This document shows positions 34,821 through 42,320 of a stretch of 64,000 nt of DNA, one piece after another. Source of the DNA: CAZMXP01 sp964570285 (GTDB lineage Bacteria; Planctomycetota; PLA2). Under the pieces are notes generated by a model. That model saw nothing but the letters and a program-made list of their open reading frames with translations, ran no database searches and was not told the origin of the DNA. Positions within the stretch are counted from its first letter, which is position 1. Each line of letters opens with the position of its first letter. Made by a program: the position numbers and the translations under genes. The stretch lies in NCBI GenBank assembly GCA_964570285.1, contig CAZMXP010000026.1, positions 1-64,000 of the forward strand, written 5' to 3'.

Positions 34821-35710
34821 CGGGTGACCTCGCTCAGGTAGAGCTCGTCGAGCGTCATGCGCAGCGGGGCGAGCTCGTAGACCCGGAGCCCGGCGCGCAC
34901 GCAGGCGGCCGCCGCCTCGGCGCCCGCCTCGGGGCCGCCCTCGAAGACGAGATCGCCGTTCTCCCCCGGGCGGGCGGTGTCGGGAAGCAGGCCACGGACG
35001 ATCGCGCGGGCGCGGGCGGGGTCGCTGACCGCGAGACGGTAGCGCGGGCGGTCCTCCCCGAGGAGCGTCTTCACCTCGCCCGAGCGGGCGATCCTGCCCG
35101 CGACGACGATGGCCGCATGGGTGCAGAGCCCCTCCACCTCGGCGAGCCGGTGCACGGAGACGAGCACCGTGGCGCCGCGCCGGTGCTCCTCCGCGAGGAT
35201 CCCGCGGATCGTGCGCAGCCCCGCGGGATCGAGGCCGTTCTGGGGCTCGTCGAGCACGAGCAGGTCGGGCTTGCCGAGAAGCGAGCAGGCGAGGCCGAGC
35301 CGCTGGCGCATCCCGTGCGAGAAGCCGCGCACGCGGCGGTCGGCGGCGGCGGAGAGGCCGACCCGCTCCAGCGGCTCCAGATCCGCGGCCACCCCCATGA
35401 AGGCCGCGGCGCGGCGGAGCGCCTGGCGGGCCGTCAGGTGCGGCGCAAAGACGGCGTTTTCGATCAGGAAGGATGCCCGGCGGGCCGCGCCGACATGGTC
35501 GCGCACGTCGATGTCGAAGATGCGGGCGCTCCCCTCGTCCGCGCTCACGAGGCCCGAGAGCACCCGGAGCGTCGTCGACTTGCCCGCGCCGTTGGGCCCG
35601 AGGAATCCGTAGAGCGTCCCCTGGGGCACGGCAAGGTCGAGTCCCGCCAGCGCCACGTGAGGCCCGTAGCGCTTCTTGAGCCCCTCGCAGTGCACGGCCG
35701 GCCGCTCCAT
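34817..35710 (-). CDS. ABC transporter ATP-binding protein
   Basis: The 297-residue cytoplasmic ATPase has Walker A GPNGAGKST (residues 38-46), signature FSHGMRQRL (about 130-138), Walker B LLVLDE (150-155) followed by PQNGLDP, and the switch histidine in SVHRL. It is typical of ABC-2 exporters of the bacitracin/Nod/CcmA groups. A C-terminal region of about 90 residues after the ATPase core may dimerise or bind the permease. ATG at 35710 begins the operon that continues through the permease, two FG-GAP proteins and a GspK-like protein. The whole set is likely one exporter or surface-assembly unit, although that unit is not described in families I know. Confidence 0.93.
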   Translation of the reverse strand: MERPAVHCEGLKKRYGPHVALAGLDLAVPQGTLYGFLGPNGAGKSTTLRVLSGLVSADEGSARIFDIDVRDHVGAARRASFLIENAVFAPHLTARQALRRAAAFMGVAADLEPLERVGLSAAADRRVRGFSHGMRQRLGLACSLLGKPDLLVLDEPQNGLDPAGLRTIRGILAEEHRRGATVLVSVHRLAEVEGLCTHAAIVVAGRIARSGEVKTLLGEDRPRYRLAVSDPARARAIVRGLLPDTARPGENGDLVFEGGPEAGAEAAAACVRAGLRVYELAPLRMTLDELYLSEVTR

Positions 35711-35778
35711 CGCGCCCAGAGTCTAACCCGCAGCGGCAGCAGGACCGGCGGGGTCGGGCCCGCGCGGAGCCCCCGATC

Positions 35779-35800
35779 GCGGCGGTTTTACCTGGCACCC
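35779..35800 (+). repeat. REP-like element R1
   Basis: GCGGCGGTTTTACCTGGCAC lies at the end of the beta-helix gene and supplies its TAA stop on the minus strand (35788-35790). The same core (GCGGCG.TTACCTGGCAC) occurs at 43416 and 43459 beside the RAYT gene, and in the opposite orientation at 40787, 41159 and 41963. Confidence 0.6.
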
Positions 35801-36939
35801 GCCGGTTCGTCCGCACCGAAGCCCCGCGCGGGGGAGTCCGTGCGCAGGCGGAGATCGCCCGCATCCGCAGCGCGGAATCGCGGATCCCGGCCGGAGACCG
35901 CGTCGCGCTCGACCGTCGGGAGCCTGGGTGCGCTGCGTTCGGGGTCGTCGAGGCAGTACCACCAGTTGCGGGAGAAGGTGAACGACGAGGCGTCGGTCGA
36001 AGGACCCACATTGACGCCCCCTTCGCGCCAGTGGGCGGAGCTGAAGACGACGATGTTGCGCGTAAACTCCCCGCCACGGCAGGCGACAAAGCCCTGGGCC
36101 GTGGTCTCCTGCAGGATGCGCAGCGCCCAGCGGCGCGGGAGATAGACCGTGTTGGCGCGGACGACGGCACCGTCCACCCCGACAAGGGCGAACGGTGCGT
36201 CCGAACCGATCAGCGTGTTGCCCTCGACGAGAATCGACCGCGCCTCGGCGTGCGGGGGCGGCCCGAGGGGCGGCCGGAAGAACCCGAGCCCCGTGCTCCC
36301 GCCGATGTTGATCGCCCGCGAGCCGGCATCTTCGAACCGGTTTCGCCGTACGGCAATCTCCGCCGAGCCGCCCTTCATCTGGACTCCGCTGCCCCCCTTC
36401 CCGTCATGGCGCAGCGTGTTGCCCTCGACCCGGCCGTGGTGGCAGCCGACCATGTCGATGCCCGACCCCTGCGAGCCCCACCGTTCGATCGTGCACCCCT
36501 CCACGAGGAAGTCGTCGAGGCCCGAGAGCTTGATGCCGTCGCAGTTCCCCTGCGGGCCCACGTCGCGGATCACGAGGTTCCGGAGGACCACGTGGCGGGA
36601 GGGCCTCTCCCGGACGCCGCCGTCGTCGAGGTTGAGGCCGTTCCCGGTCGCACCCACGAAGACGAGGTCGCGCAACTCGACATGCTCGATCCGGCTCAGG
36701 TGCAGCCCGCTCGCGCCGCCCCGGAAGAGAGGCGGCCTGCCCGCGTCCGCCGCGGCGACCACGATCGGTCGGCCGCTCGCCCCCCGCAGGCCCTCGATGC
36801 GAAGGCCACCGGCGTACTCGCCGGGCGCGACGAGGATCGTCGTTCCCGCCCGGGCCTTCGCCAGCGCCTCCCGAAGCTGCTCGCCGGTTGCCACCCGGAG
36901 CTCTGTCCCGAGCAGCGCGAGCACGCCAAGCAGGACCAA
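35788..36939 (-). CDS. Right-handed parallel beta-helix protein
   Basis: The 383-residue protein has a short hydrophobic N-terminus (signal-like) followed by turns of a parallel beta-helix of the pectate-lyase/NosD type. The start is ILVAPGEYAGGLRIEG, followed by repeated units such as HVVLRNLVIRDVG, FLVEGCTIERWG, GRVEGNTLRHDG, IAVRRNRFEDAG and SILVEGNTLIGS. Such proteins bind or cleave polysaccharides or scaffold other enzymes. Catalytic residues cannot be assigned by eye. TTG at 36939 is the only long in-frame start and the signal looks short, so the true start is uncertain. The stop codon lies in a REP-like repeat, so the C-terminus may have been altered by it. Confidence 0.83.
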   Translation of the reverse strand: MVLLGVLALLGTELRVATGEQLREALAKARAGTTILVAPGEYAGGLRIEGLRGASGRPIVVAAADAGRPPLFRGGASGLHLSRIEHVELRDLVFVGATGNGLNLDDGGVRERPSRHVVLRNLVIRDVGPQGNCDGIKLSGLDDFLVEGCTIERWGSQGSGIDMVGCHHGRVEGNTLRHDGKGGSGVQMKGGSAEIAVRRNRFEDAGSRAINIGGSTGLGFFRPPLGPPPHAEARSILVEGNTLIGSDAPFALVGVDGAVVRANTVYLPRRWALRILQETTAQGFVACRGGEFTRNIVVFSSAHWREGGVNVGPSTDASSFTFSRNWWYCLDDPERSAPRLPTVERDAVSGRDPRFRAADAGDLRLRTDSPARGFGADEPAGAR

Positions 36940-36966
36940 TCCGGTACCCGGCCTTCGGGACGGGCC

Positions 36967-38163
36967 TCAGCCCGCCACCGACGGATCGACGACTCTCCCG
37001 AGGAAGAGGATGCACCCCGTCGTGCGCTCGCGGATCACGAAGAGGAAGGGGCGGTCCGCGCGGAAGACGAGGGGCTCGCCGGGCTCCGCCTTGAGCTCCA
37101 TCAGCGCCGCGGTCGCCGCGGCAGCCTCGGTGCCCTTCTCGTCGACGGCGACCAGCGCCTTGTGGGCGACCGCCGCGAGGAAGAGGTCGCGGCTGGCGTT
37201 CATCCCCGAAAAGTCGGCATCCTTCGAGAAGGCCAGCTTGATGCCCAGCTCCTGCAAGGGGCCCGCGAGCGCGAAGGAGGACGTCACCGTGAACCTCGGC
37301 AGGAAGACCTCGACCTCGCGCTGACGCGCCCCCTTCAACCATTCGGCCAGCTTCCCGGCCGAGAGCAGTTTGGCCACCTCCGCGGGCCCGCCCTCGTGGA
37401 GAAGGATCACCATCGAGAGCTTGTCGGCCTCGTAGCGCAACTCGAGCAGTTCCACGCCGTCCGCGGCCGCGTGCAGGAACGACTCCTGCTGGTGCATCAT
37501 CGGGACGGGGACGCTCTTGCCCTCCGCGATCCGGAAGGGCATCTCCGCCGTCTCCTCGGCATCGAAGGGGCGGGCCCACGGACCGCGGAAGTAGAGCGCG
37601 TTCGCGAGCACGAGGCGCGTCTCCGCGGAGAAGGATCCGGCCGAGACGAGATCGCGGATCCGGTCGTGGGTGGCCTGCGCCACCCAGCCGTTGACGGCGG
37701 CCGCGGCGTCCCCCGGCGCCCCCCCGAAATCGACCCGCTCGAGGTGCGCCCCGAACCGGTCGCGCAGCGCCCCGATGAACGTCGCCTGGAACGAGGTGTC
37801 CTTCTGCCCCCAGAGCGCGTTCGCGATCGCGAGTTCCGCCTCGCGTCCGCTGGACGCGAGCAGCCTGCGTCGCAGCGACTCGTGGGCGAGGTCGGGCGGA
37901 GGCTCCGCCGGCAGGTAGAGCGCGTTCCTCATCTCCGCGGCGGTCTCGCCGGCGGCGCCCGCGTGCACCATGGCCAGCGCGCTTGCAATGCTGTACGGGG
38001 AGAAGGCGAAGTTGCCTCCGGCACCGGCGGACCGGGCGTAGAGATCGAAGCCGAAGAGATTGATCGCCCGGGCGATGGCGGGGTCGACCTCCGGCGCTTG
38101 GGCCTGCGCCGGCACGCCGAGAAGCCCGGTCAGCACGGCGAGGAGGAAACGGTGGCGGCTCAT
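36967..38163 (-). CDS. Secreted serpin (serine protease inhibitor)
   Basis: The 398-residue exported protein has a signal peptide (LTGLLGVPAQAQ) and the full serpin fold: NFAFSPYSIASALAMVHAGA, VLANALYFRGPW, MVILLHEG and the closing FLFVIRERTTGCILFLGRV. The hinge EKGTEAAAATAA (342-353) has small residues at P14-P8, the pattern of inhibitory serpins. Counting 17 residues from E342 puts P1 at Lys358, which predicts inhibition of trypsin-like proteases. ATG at 38163 overlaps the stop of the transglutaminase-like gene (ATGA), so it is translated with that operon. A membrane transglutaminase-serpin coupling is unusual. The natural target is unknown; a trypsin-like protease is encoded at 3064. Confidence 0.92.
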   Translation of the reverse strand: MSRHRFLLAVLTGLLGVPAQAQAPEVDPAIARAINLFGFDLYARSAGAGGNFAFSPYSIASALAMVHAGAAGETAAEMRNALYLPAEPPPDLAHESLRRRLLASSGREAELAIANALWGQKDTSFQATFIGALRDRFGAHLERVDFGGAPGDAAAAVNGWVAQATHDRIRDLVSAGSFSAETRLVLANALYFRGPWARPFDAEETAEMPFRIAEGKSVPVPMMHQQESFLHAAADGVELLELRYEADKLSMVILLHEGGPAEVAKLLSAGKLAEWLKGARQREVEVFLPRFTVTSSFALAGPLQELGIKLAFSKDADFSGMNASRDLFLAAVAHKALVAVDEKGTEAAAATAALMELKAEPGEPLVFRADRPFLFVIRERTTGCILFLGRVVDPSVAG

Positions 38164-40049
38164 CGTGTCCCCCACGATACTCCCGCGCGACGACTGCCGG
38201 GCCCGGCCGCGGGGGCGCCGTACGCGGCCGCCTCGTGGCGCGAGGTGGCCGCCTCGAGTCCCGCGAGGCGTTCGGGGCGGAGCGGCAGCAGGCGCGCGCG
38301 GGAGAGGAATTCGCGCGGCGTCTCGCCCGGGGCGAGCGCGAGCCCCGAGCGGCGGATCGCGCGCCGGTAGGCGCGCTCGACCGCGGGAGTGCGCAGCGCG
38401 CGGCGCAGGCGGAGGCCGGCGAGGAGCGCGAGCAGCGCGAGGGCGGCCAGCCACGCGTGACGCCCGGCGAACGCGAGCGCCCGGAGGCGGCCCTTGCCGC
38501 TGAAGCCGGTCACCCGCTCCCAGAGCGCGCTCCCCCAGGCCCGCAGCCGCCGGAGGAGCCAGACCCCGTCGCTCGCCTCGGTGTCGTCCGCCGCGGGGGT
38601 CGCGTCCGCGACATACCAGCCGCTCTCGGGGTCGAGCACCTCGACCCAGGCGTGCGCGTGCTTCTCGCGCACCGTCAGCGTGCCGGTCTCCTCCTCCCAC
38701 TCCTCCGAGCGGTAGCCGGTCACGAGGCGACAGGGGATCGCGAGCGACCGCAACATCACGGCAAGGAGGGTGGCGAAGTACTCGCAGTGCGCCCCGGCGC
38801 CCCCGTGCACGAACTCCTCCAGATCCCGCGCGGCCTCGGGGGAGCCCGCGGGCAGGTAGCGGTAGCGGGAGGCGAGCATCGAGCGCAGCCGCGCGACGAC
38901 CTCCTGTGGACGCGCCGCGTCGCCGGCCTGCGCCTCGAGCGCGAGCTGGCGCGCGAGCGGGGGCACGTGGCCGGGATCCACCCGGAGGTGCGTGGCCACG
39001 TTGTGGCTCCAGCCCGGGGGCGCGCGCAGGGACTCCCGCCGGTCGGCGCGCACGAGATCGACCTCGTACGCGACGGGCCGCGGCGCCTTCGAGCAGTGCA
39101 GCGTCAGGTCGGCGCTCTCCTGCACGAGCAGGTCCCGCTCCGGTTCCCTCACGCGCACGGCGGCGCTGCTGAGCGGCGCGAACAGGCGGCCCGCGGTCGC
39201 GCTGGCCAGCTCGACGTCCACCGTCGCCCCCCGCGCCCCCCCCGCATCGCGCTCGAAACGGTTGGGTCCCGTCCGGCGCCACGGTCCCTGCGCCACGACG
39301 CGGCCGGCCGGTTGCCAGTCGCTCCCGTCGAAGTGGTCGAGCGTCGCGCCGCGCCAGTAGGGGGGCACGTCGGCGCGCACGCCGCTCTTCAGGCGGGCGC
39401 GGAAGACCACGCGCTCGCTCGCGCGCACGCCCGCGTTCCGGTCGAGACTCACCTTCTCGCTGAAGTCGACCCTGCCCGCACCGGCGGCGTGGCGGAGCGC
39501 ATCGCCCAGCAGCCCGCGCCGCTGGAAGTCGCGAGGCACGAGGAGGAACGCGCCGAACGCGAGCGCCAGCAGCAGCGCGGCGCGGCCCAGCGCGGGCAGC
39601 AGCGGCGCGCGCCCTGTGGCCTCGACCTCCAGCGCGACGACGAGCAGCGGCGCGTAGACGAGGAAGACGAGGCAATAGCCGAGGTCGAACGAGAGAAAGC
39701 TCGTCACGACCGCGATCAGGAAGGAGTTGAAGTAGAGCAGGTCCGGCTTCTGGCCGCGCCCGAGGTTGTTGATCAGGTGCACTTGGCAGAAGCTCGCGAG
39801 CAGGAGCCCGTCCTCGAGCAGGTGCGCCGGGCCCGAGGCGCGCAGATGCAACACCAGCAGTCCGAAGACGCCGAGCACCGCGAGGTTCCAGACCGCGCGG
39901 AACGAGAGCCGGTGGGCGAAGCGCGCGAGCAGCGGCGAGGCCAGGGTCAGCGCGGCGAGCGCGAGGATCCACGAGGGGCGCGCCGCCTCGGTGATGTGGA
40001 CGAAGGCCAGGCTGGCGAGGACGAGGCCGAGGAGCGAGAGTCGTCTCAT
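38160..40049 (-). CDS. TgpA-like membrane transglutaminase-fold protein
   Basis: The 629-residue protein has about six N-terminal transmembrane helices (residues 1-175), an extracytoplasmic region with a transglutaminase-like cysteine-protease core, one further helix near 511-530 and a short cytoplasmic tail with a DUF4129-like end (AVERAYRRAIRRSGLALAPGETPREF). The catalytic triad is visible: Cys422 in GAGAHCEYF, His466 in HAHAWVEV and Asp482 in YVADATP. This is the TgpA/DUF3488 architecture, normally downstream of DUF58 and MoxR. ATG at 40049 overlaps the DUF58 stop. The set probably modifies envelope proteins; biochemical activity of such proteins is poorly known. Confidence 0.92.
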   Translation of the reverse strand: MRRLSLLGLVLASLAFVHITEAARPSWILALAALTLASPLLARFAHRLSFRAVWNLAVLGVFGLLVLHLRASGPAHLLEDGLLLASFCQVHLINNLGRGQKPDLLYFNSFLIAVVTSFLSFDLGYCLVFLVYAPLLVVALEVEATGRAPLLPALGRAALLLALAFGAFLLVPRDFQRRGLLGDALRHAAGAGRVDFSEKVSLDRNAGVRASERVVFRARLKSGVRADVPPYWRGATLDHFDGSDWQPAGRVVAQGPWRRTGPNRFERDAGGARGATVDVELASATAGRLFAPLSSAAVRVREPERDLLVQESADLTLHCSKAPRPVAYEVDLVRADRRESLRAPPGWSHNVATHLRVDPGHVPPLARQLALEAQAGDAARPQEVVARLRSMLASRYRYLPAGSPEAARDLEEFVHGGAGAHCEYFATLLAVMLRSLAIPCRLVTGYRSEEWEEETGTLTVREKHAHAWVEVLDPESGWYVADATPAADDTEASDGVWLLRRLRAWGSALWERVTGFSGKGRLRALAFAGRHAWLAALALLALLAGLRLRRALRTPAVERAYRRAIRRSGLALAPGETPREFLSRARLLPLRPERLAGLEAATSRHEAAAYGAPAAGPGSRRAGVSWGTR

Positions 40050-40993
40050 AGCCGTCGCGTCCCGGGCGAGGTGGGGGGGGGCGGGGGGGCGGAGAGGGGG
40101 AGGCATTGCGCGGAGGCGAGGAAGCGCAGGCACTCCTCCCAGGGCCGATGGGTGTCGCCGAAGGTCGCGGCGAGCCCTTGCGTGTGGATCGTGAGCGGCT
40201 CCTTGGACGCCCTCGCCTCCAGCACGAGTGCGGTCAGGAGCGCGAGCGCCTGCTCCAGCGACTCCGCGTCGCGGCGCCGGTCCAGGACGGCCTCGCGCCC
40301 AGCCGCGGCGGCCCCGGCCCACTCCTGGACGACGAAGGCGCCGCGCCGCGCGCTCGCCTTCCAGTGGATGCGCCGGGGGTCATCGCCGTCGCGGAACTCG
40401 CGCAGCCCGCTGGGCTGGAGGCCGCCGTCGAGGTCTCCCGCGAGATCCGCGTCGCGGCCCGCGGCCCCCCCGGTTCTCGACTGGTCGGCGGGGAGGGGAT
40501 AGACGACGAAGTCGGCGGGGGCGCGCAGCGGCACCGAGAGGCGGAAGAGGCCGGTGGGCCAGACGGACTCGAGTGCCGCCCGGCTGACCCGGTAGATGCC
40601 GCGTCCGAGGGGCGGAAGCTGATCGAAGGCCACGCCCCGCGTCCCCCCGGGCCCCTCGAACACCACCCGGAGCCGCGGCGCGCGAAGTGCCCCGGCACCC
40701 TCCGCCGCCACCCGCATGCTCGCCCCTACCCCTGCCGCCGTCGCGGGGATCGCCCCTACCCCTGCCGCCGTCGCGGGGATATCCAGGTGCCAGGTAATTC
40801 CGCCGCGGCCGGTGCGGGCCGTCCACCCGAGAGTGCGGGCCGTCCACCCGAAAGAGAGCGCTCCGAGGAGTGTGAGGAAGGTGAGGAGAAGGAAGAAGAG
40901 GTTGCTGTACGGGGTGGCGAGAAAGGCGGCGACGAGCAGCAGCCAGAAGAGGAGAAACTTCACCCCGAGCGCCGTGGGACGGGGCAGGTTCAC
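40046..40993 (-). CDS. DUF58 protein with remodelled N-terminal region
   Basis: The 315-residue protein has two hydrophobic helices (residues about 11-47) and the DUF58 signature LREFRDGDDPRRIHWKASAR. Between the helices and the conserved core lies a short, repetitive stretch at residues 50-91: GWTART repeated twice in tandem, then a segment encoded by a REP-like sequence (RGGITWHLD), then IPATAAGVGA repeated twice in tandem. The domain that usually fills this space is mostly missing, so it looks replaced or rebuilt by repeats. GTG at 40993 overlaps the MoxR stop (GTGA) and the stop overlaps the transglutaminase ATG. The partner in family operons is MoxR. Fold impact is unknown, but the reading frame is intact. 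Confidence 0.88.
   Translation of the reverse strand: MNLPRPTALGVKFLLFWLLLVAAFLATPYSNLFFLLLTFLTLLGALSFGWTARTLGWTARTGRGGITWHLDIPATAAGVGAIPATAAGVGASMRVAAEGAGALRAPRLRVVFEGPGGTRGVAFDQLPPLGRGIYRVSRAALESVWPTGLFRLSVPLRAPADFVVYPLPADQSRTGGAAGRDADLAGDLDGGLQPSGLREFRDGDDPRRIHWKASARRGAFVVQEWAGAAAAGREAVLDRRRDAESLEQALALLTALVLEARASKEPLTIHTQGLAATFGDTHRPWEECLRFLASAQCLPLSAPPPPPTSPGTRRL
40722..40781. repeat. Tandem 30-bp duplication in the DUF58 gene
   Basis: Two adjacent copies of CGCCCCTACCCCTGCCGCCG TCGCGGGGAT (30 bases each) encode IPATAAGVGA twice on the minus strand. The second copy runs directly into the REP-like element at 40787. Confidence 0.85.
40787..40808 (-). repeat. REP-like element R2 inside DUF58
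   Basis: GTGCCAGGTAATTCCGCCGC lies in the DUF58 coding sequence and encodes RGGITWHL in the minus frame. Its core is the reverse complement of the RAYT-adjacent copies at 43416 and 43459. Confidence 0.6.
40816..40857. repeat. Tandem 21-bp duplication in the DUF58 gene
   Basis: Two adjacent copies of about 21 bases (GCGGGCCGTCCACCCGA with flanking bases) encode GWTART twice on the minus strand, next to the REP-like element R2. Confidence 0.75.
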
Positions 40994-41946
40994 AGCGCCA
41001 CGGGGACGCTGGCGACGATGCCCGCGAGGAGCTCATCCGCGTTCCCGCCTCCCTTGAGGACGAGGCGGTGGGCCAGCGCCGGGACCGCGACCGCCTTCAG
41101 GTCGTCGGGCAGCACGTAGAGCCGCCCCTGCAGCAGCGCCCGCGCCCGCGCCGCGCGGAGCCAGGTAATCCCGCCGCGGGGGCTCGCGCCGAGCGCGACG
41201 GCTTCATGGGAGCGGGTGGCGTCGATGACCTGGTAGGCGTAGGTGGCGATCGCTTCCCGGACCGCCACCCCCTCCGCCTGGCGCATCAGTTCGAGGAGCG
41301 TGTCCCGACTCAGCACGGGCGCGAGCTCGGCGAGCGAGGCTTCGGGGTCTCGTCCCGCGTAGAGGCCGACCTCCTCGTGCGCGCCCGGGTATCCGAGGCG
41401 GACGCGGACCAGGAAGCGGTCGAGCGCGGCCTCCGGGAGGGGATAGGTGCCGTGGAATTCGATCGGGTTTCTCGTCGCGAGCACGAAGAAGGGATGGGCG
41501 AGCTCGCGCGGTGCCCCCTCGACGGAGACGCGGCCGCTCTCCATCGCCTCGAGGAGGCAGGAGAGCGTGCGCGGGCTCGTGCGGTTGATCTCGTCGGCCA
41601 GCACGAGATGCGAGAAGAGCGGCCCCTCGACGAAAGTGAACTGCTCTCGCCCGGGGCGCCACACCGAGGAGCCGACGATGTCGCTGGGCATGAGATCGTT
41701 CGTGAACTGGATGCGCTTGAAGTCGAGGTCGACGAGCCGCGCGAGCGAGCGCGCGAGCAGCGTCTTGCCGGTGCCGGGGATCCCCTCGATCAGGACGTGC
41801 CCGCGCGCCAGCAGGGCGACCAGGATCGGCTCGATGACCTCGTCGCCGAGAGCCATCACCGACCGCAGTCGCTCCCGGATCGCGCTGCCCGCCTCGGGCG
41901 CCGATAGCCCGAGCCCCGCCCCTGCGCTGCTTCGGCTCATCCCCAC
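40990..41946 (-). CDS. moxR: MoxR-type AAA+ ATPase
   Basis: The 318-residue cytoplasmic ATPase has Walker A GIPGTGKTLLARSLA, Walker B HLVLADEINRTSP, a sensor ATRNPIEFHGTYPLPEAALDRF and the C-terminal lid YVLPDDLKAVAVPALAHRLVL. MoxR proteins act as chaperones with partners that carry VWA or DUF58 domains. The stretch SPRGGITWLRAARAR replaces the usual SPR..LALLRAARA and coincides with a REP-like sequence at 41159-41180. GTG at 41946 is the longest start; ATG at 41940 follows AGGTGGGG too closely, so the exact start is uncertain. This is the first gene of an overlapping run through DUF58, transglutaminase and serpin. A further REP element lies 17 bases upstream of the start. Confidence 0.92.
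   Translation of the reverse strand: MGMSRSSAGAGLGLSAPEAGSAIRERLRSVMALGDEVIEPILVALLARGHVLIEGIPGTGKTLLARSLARLVDLDFKRIQFTNDLMPSDIVGSSVWRPGREQFTFVEGPLFSHLVLADEINRTSPRTLSCLLEAMESGRVSVEGAPRELAHPFFVLATRNPIEFHGTYPLPEAALDRFLVRVRLGYPGAHEEVGLYAGRDPEASLAELAPVLSRDTLLELMRQAEGVAVREAIATYAYQVIDATRSHEAVALGASPRGGITWLRAARARALLQGRLYVLPDDLKAVAVPALAHRLVLKGGGNADELLAGIVASVPVAL
41159..41180 (-). repeat. REP-like element R3 inside MoxR
   Basis: AGCCAGGTAATCCCGCCGCG occurs in the MoxR coding sequence, encoding RGGITW in a position that is conserved but different in sequence in usual MoxR proteins. The core matches R2, R4 and, inverted, R5 and R6. Confidence 0.5.
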
Positions 41947-41962
41947 CTATCGGCGCCGCTCG

Positions 41963-41982
41963 GTGCCAGGTAAAGCCGCCGC
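41963..41982 (-). repeat. REP-like element R4 upstream of moxR
   Basis: GTGCCAGGTAAAGCCGCCGC lies 17 bases upstream of the MoxR start and about 340 bases past the RAYT stop. Its orientation is opposite to R5 and R6 on the other side of the RAYT gene, giving the inverted pair expected around such transposases. Confidence 0.65.
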
Positions 41983-42320
41983 GCGTGGGAGCCCCGCCGG
42001 AAGCGGGAGCATGAGCTTGGGTTGCATTGGAGCTTGGGTTGCATTGAGGCTGAGTTGGGGGGCCAGGCCGACGGGTGCGGGCTGCGTGGCGGATTCACTG
42101 CCGCCATCCGGCGCCTCCGCCCAGGCAGACGGCGTGCTGGTCAGACGGCGCCCTCGATGGCAAGCGCGCCCCGACTTTGGGAGTGACGCTCGCGCGGCCA
42201 TGCGTAGACGGGCCACGGCCAAGTCGTGCGGGGGGGCCCGCACCCGGCGCCGCGGCGTGACGGGAGACAGCATGCGAGGCCCCAGCAAGTCGGGCCCCGC
42301 GTTCGCGTCGAGGGACGACC
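41983..42320. other. Intergenic region between moxR and RAYT
   Basis: No gene is supported here. It contains a perfect 17-base tandem duplication (GAGCTTGGGTTGCATTG, 42013-42046) and GC-rich sequence without long open frames of normal composition. Together with R4 it is probably non-coding debris or a recombination region next to the transposase. Confidence 0.5.

Noticed and set aside
40722..40781. A CRISPR-like array
   Set aside because: Only two copies in direct contact, no spacers, inside a coding sequence in frame.
41983..42320. A gene between moxR and the RAYT
   Set aside because: No frame has a start with a ribosome site, and the block includes a tandem duplication and non-coding repeats.
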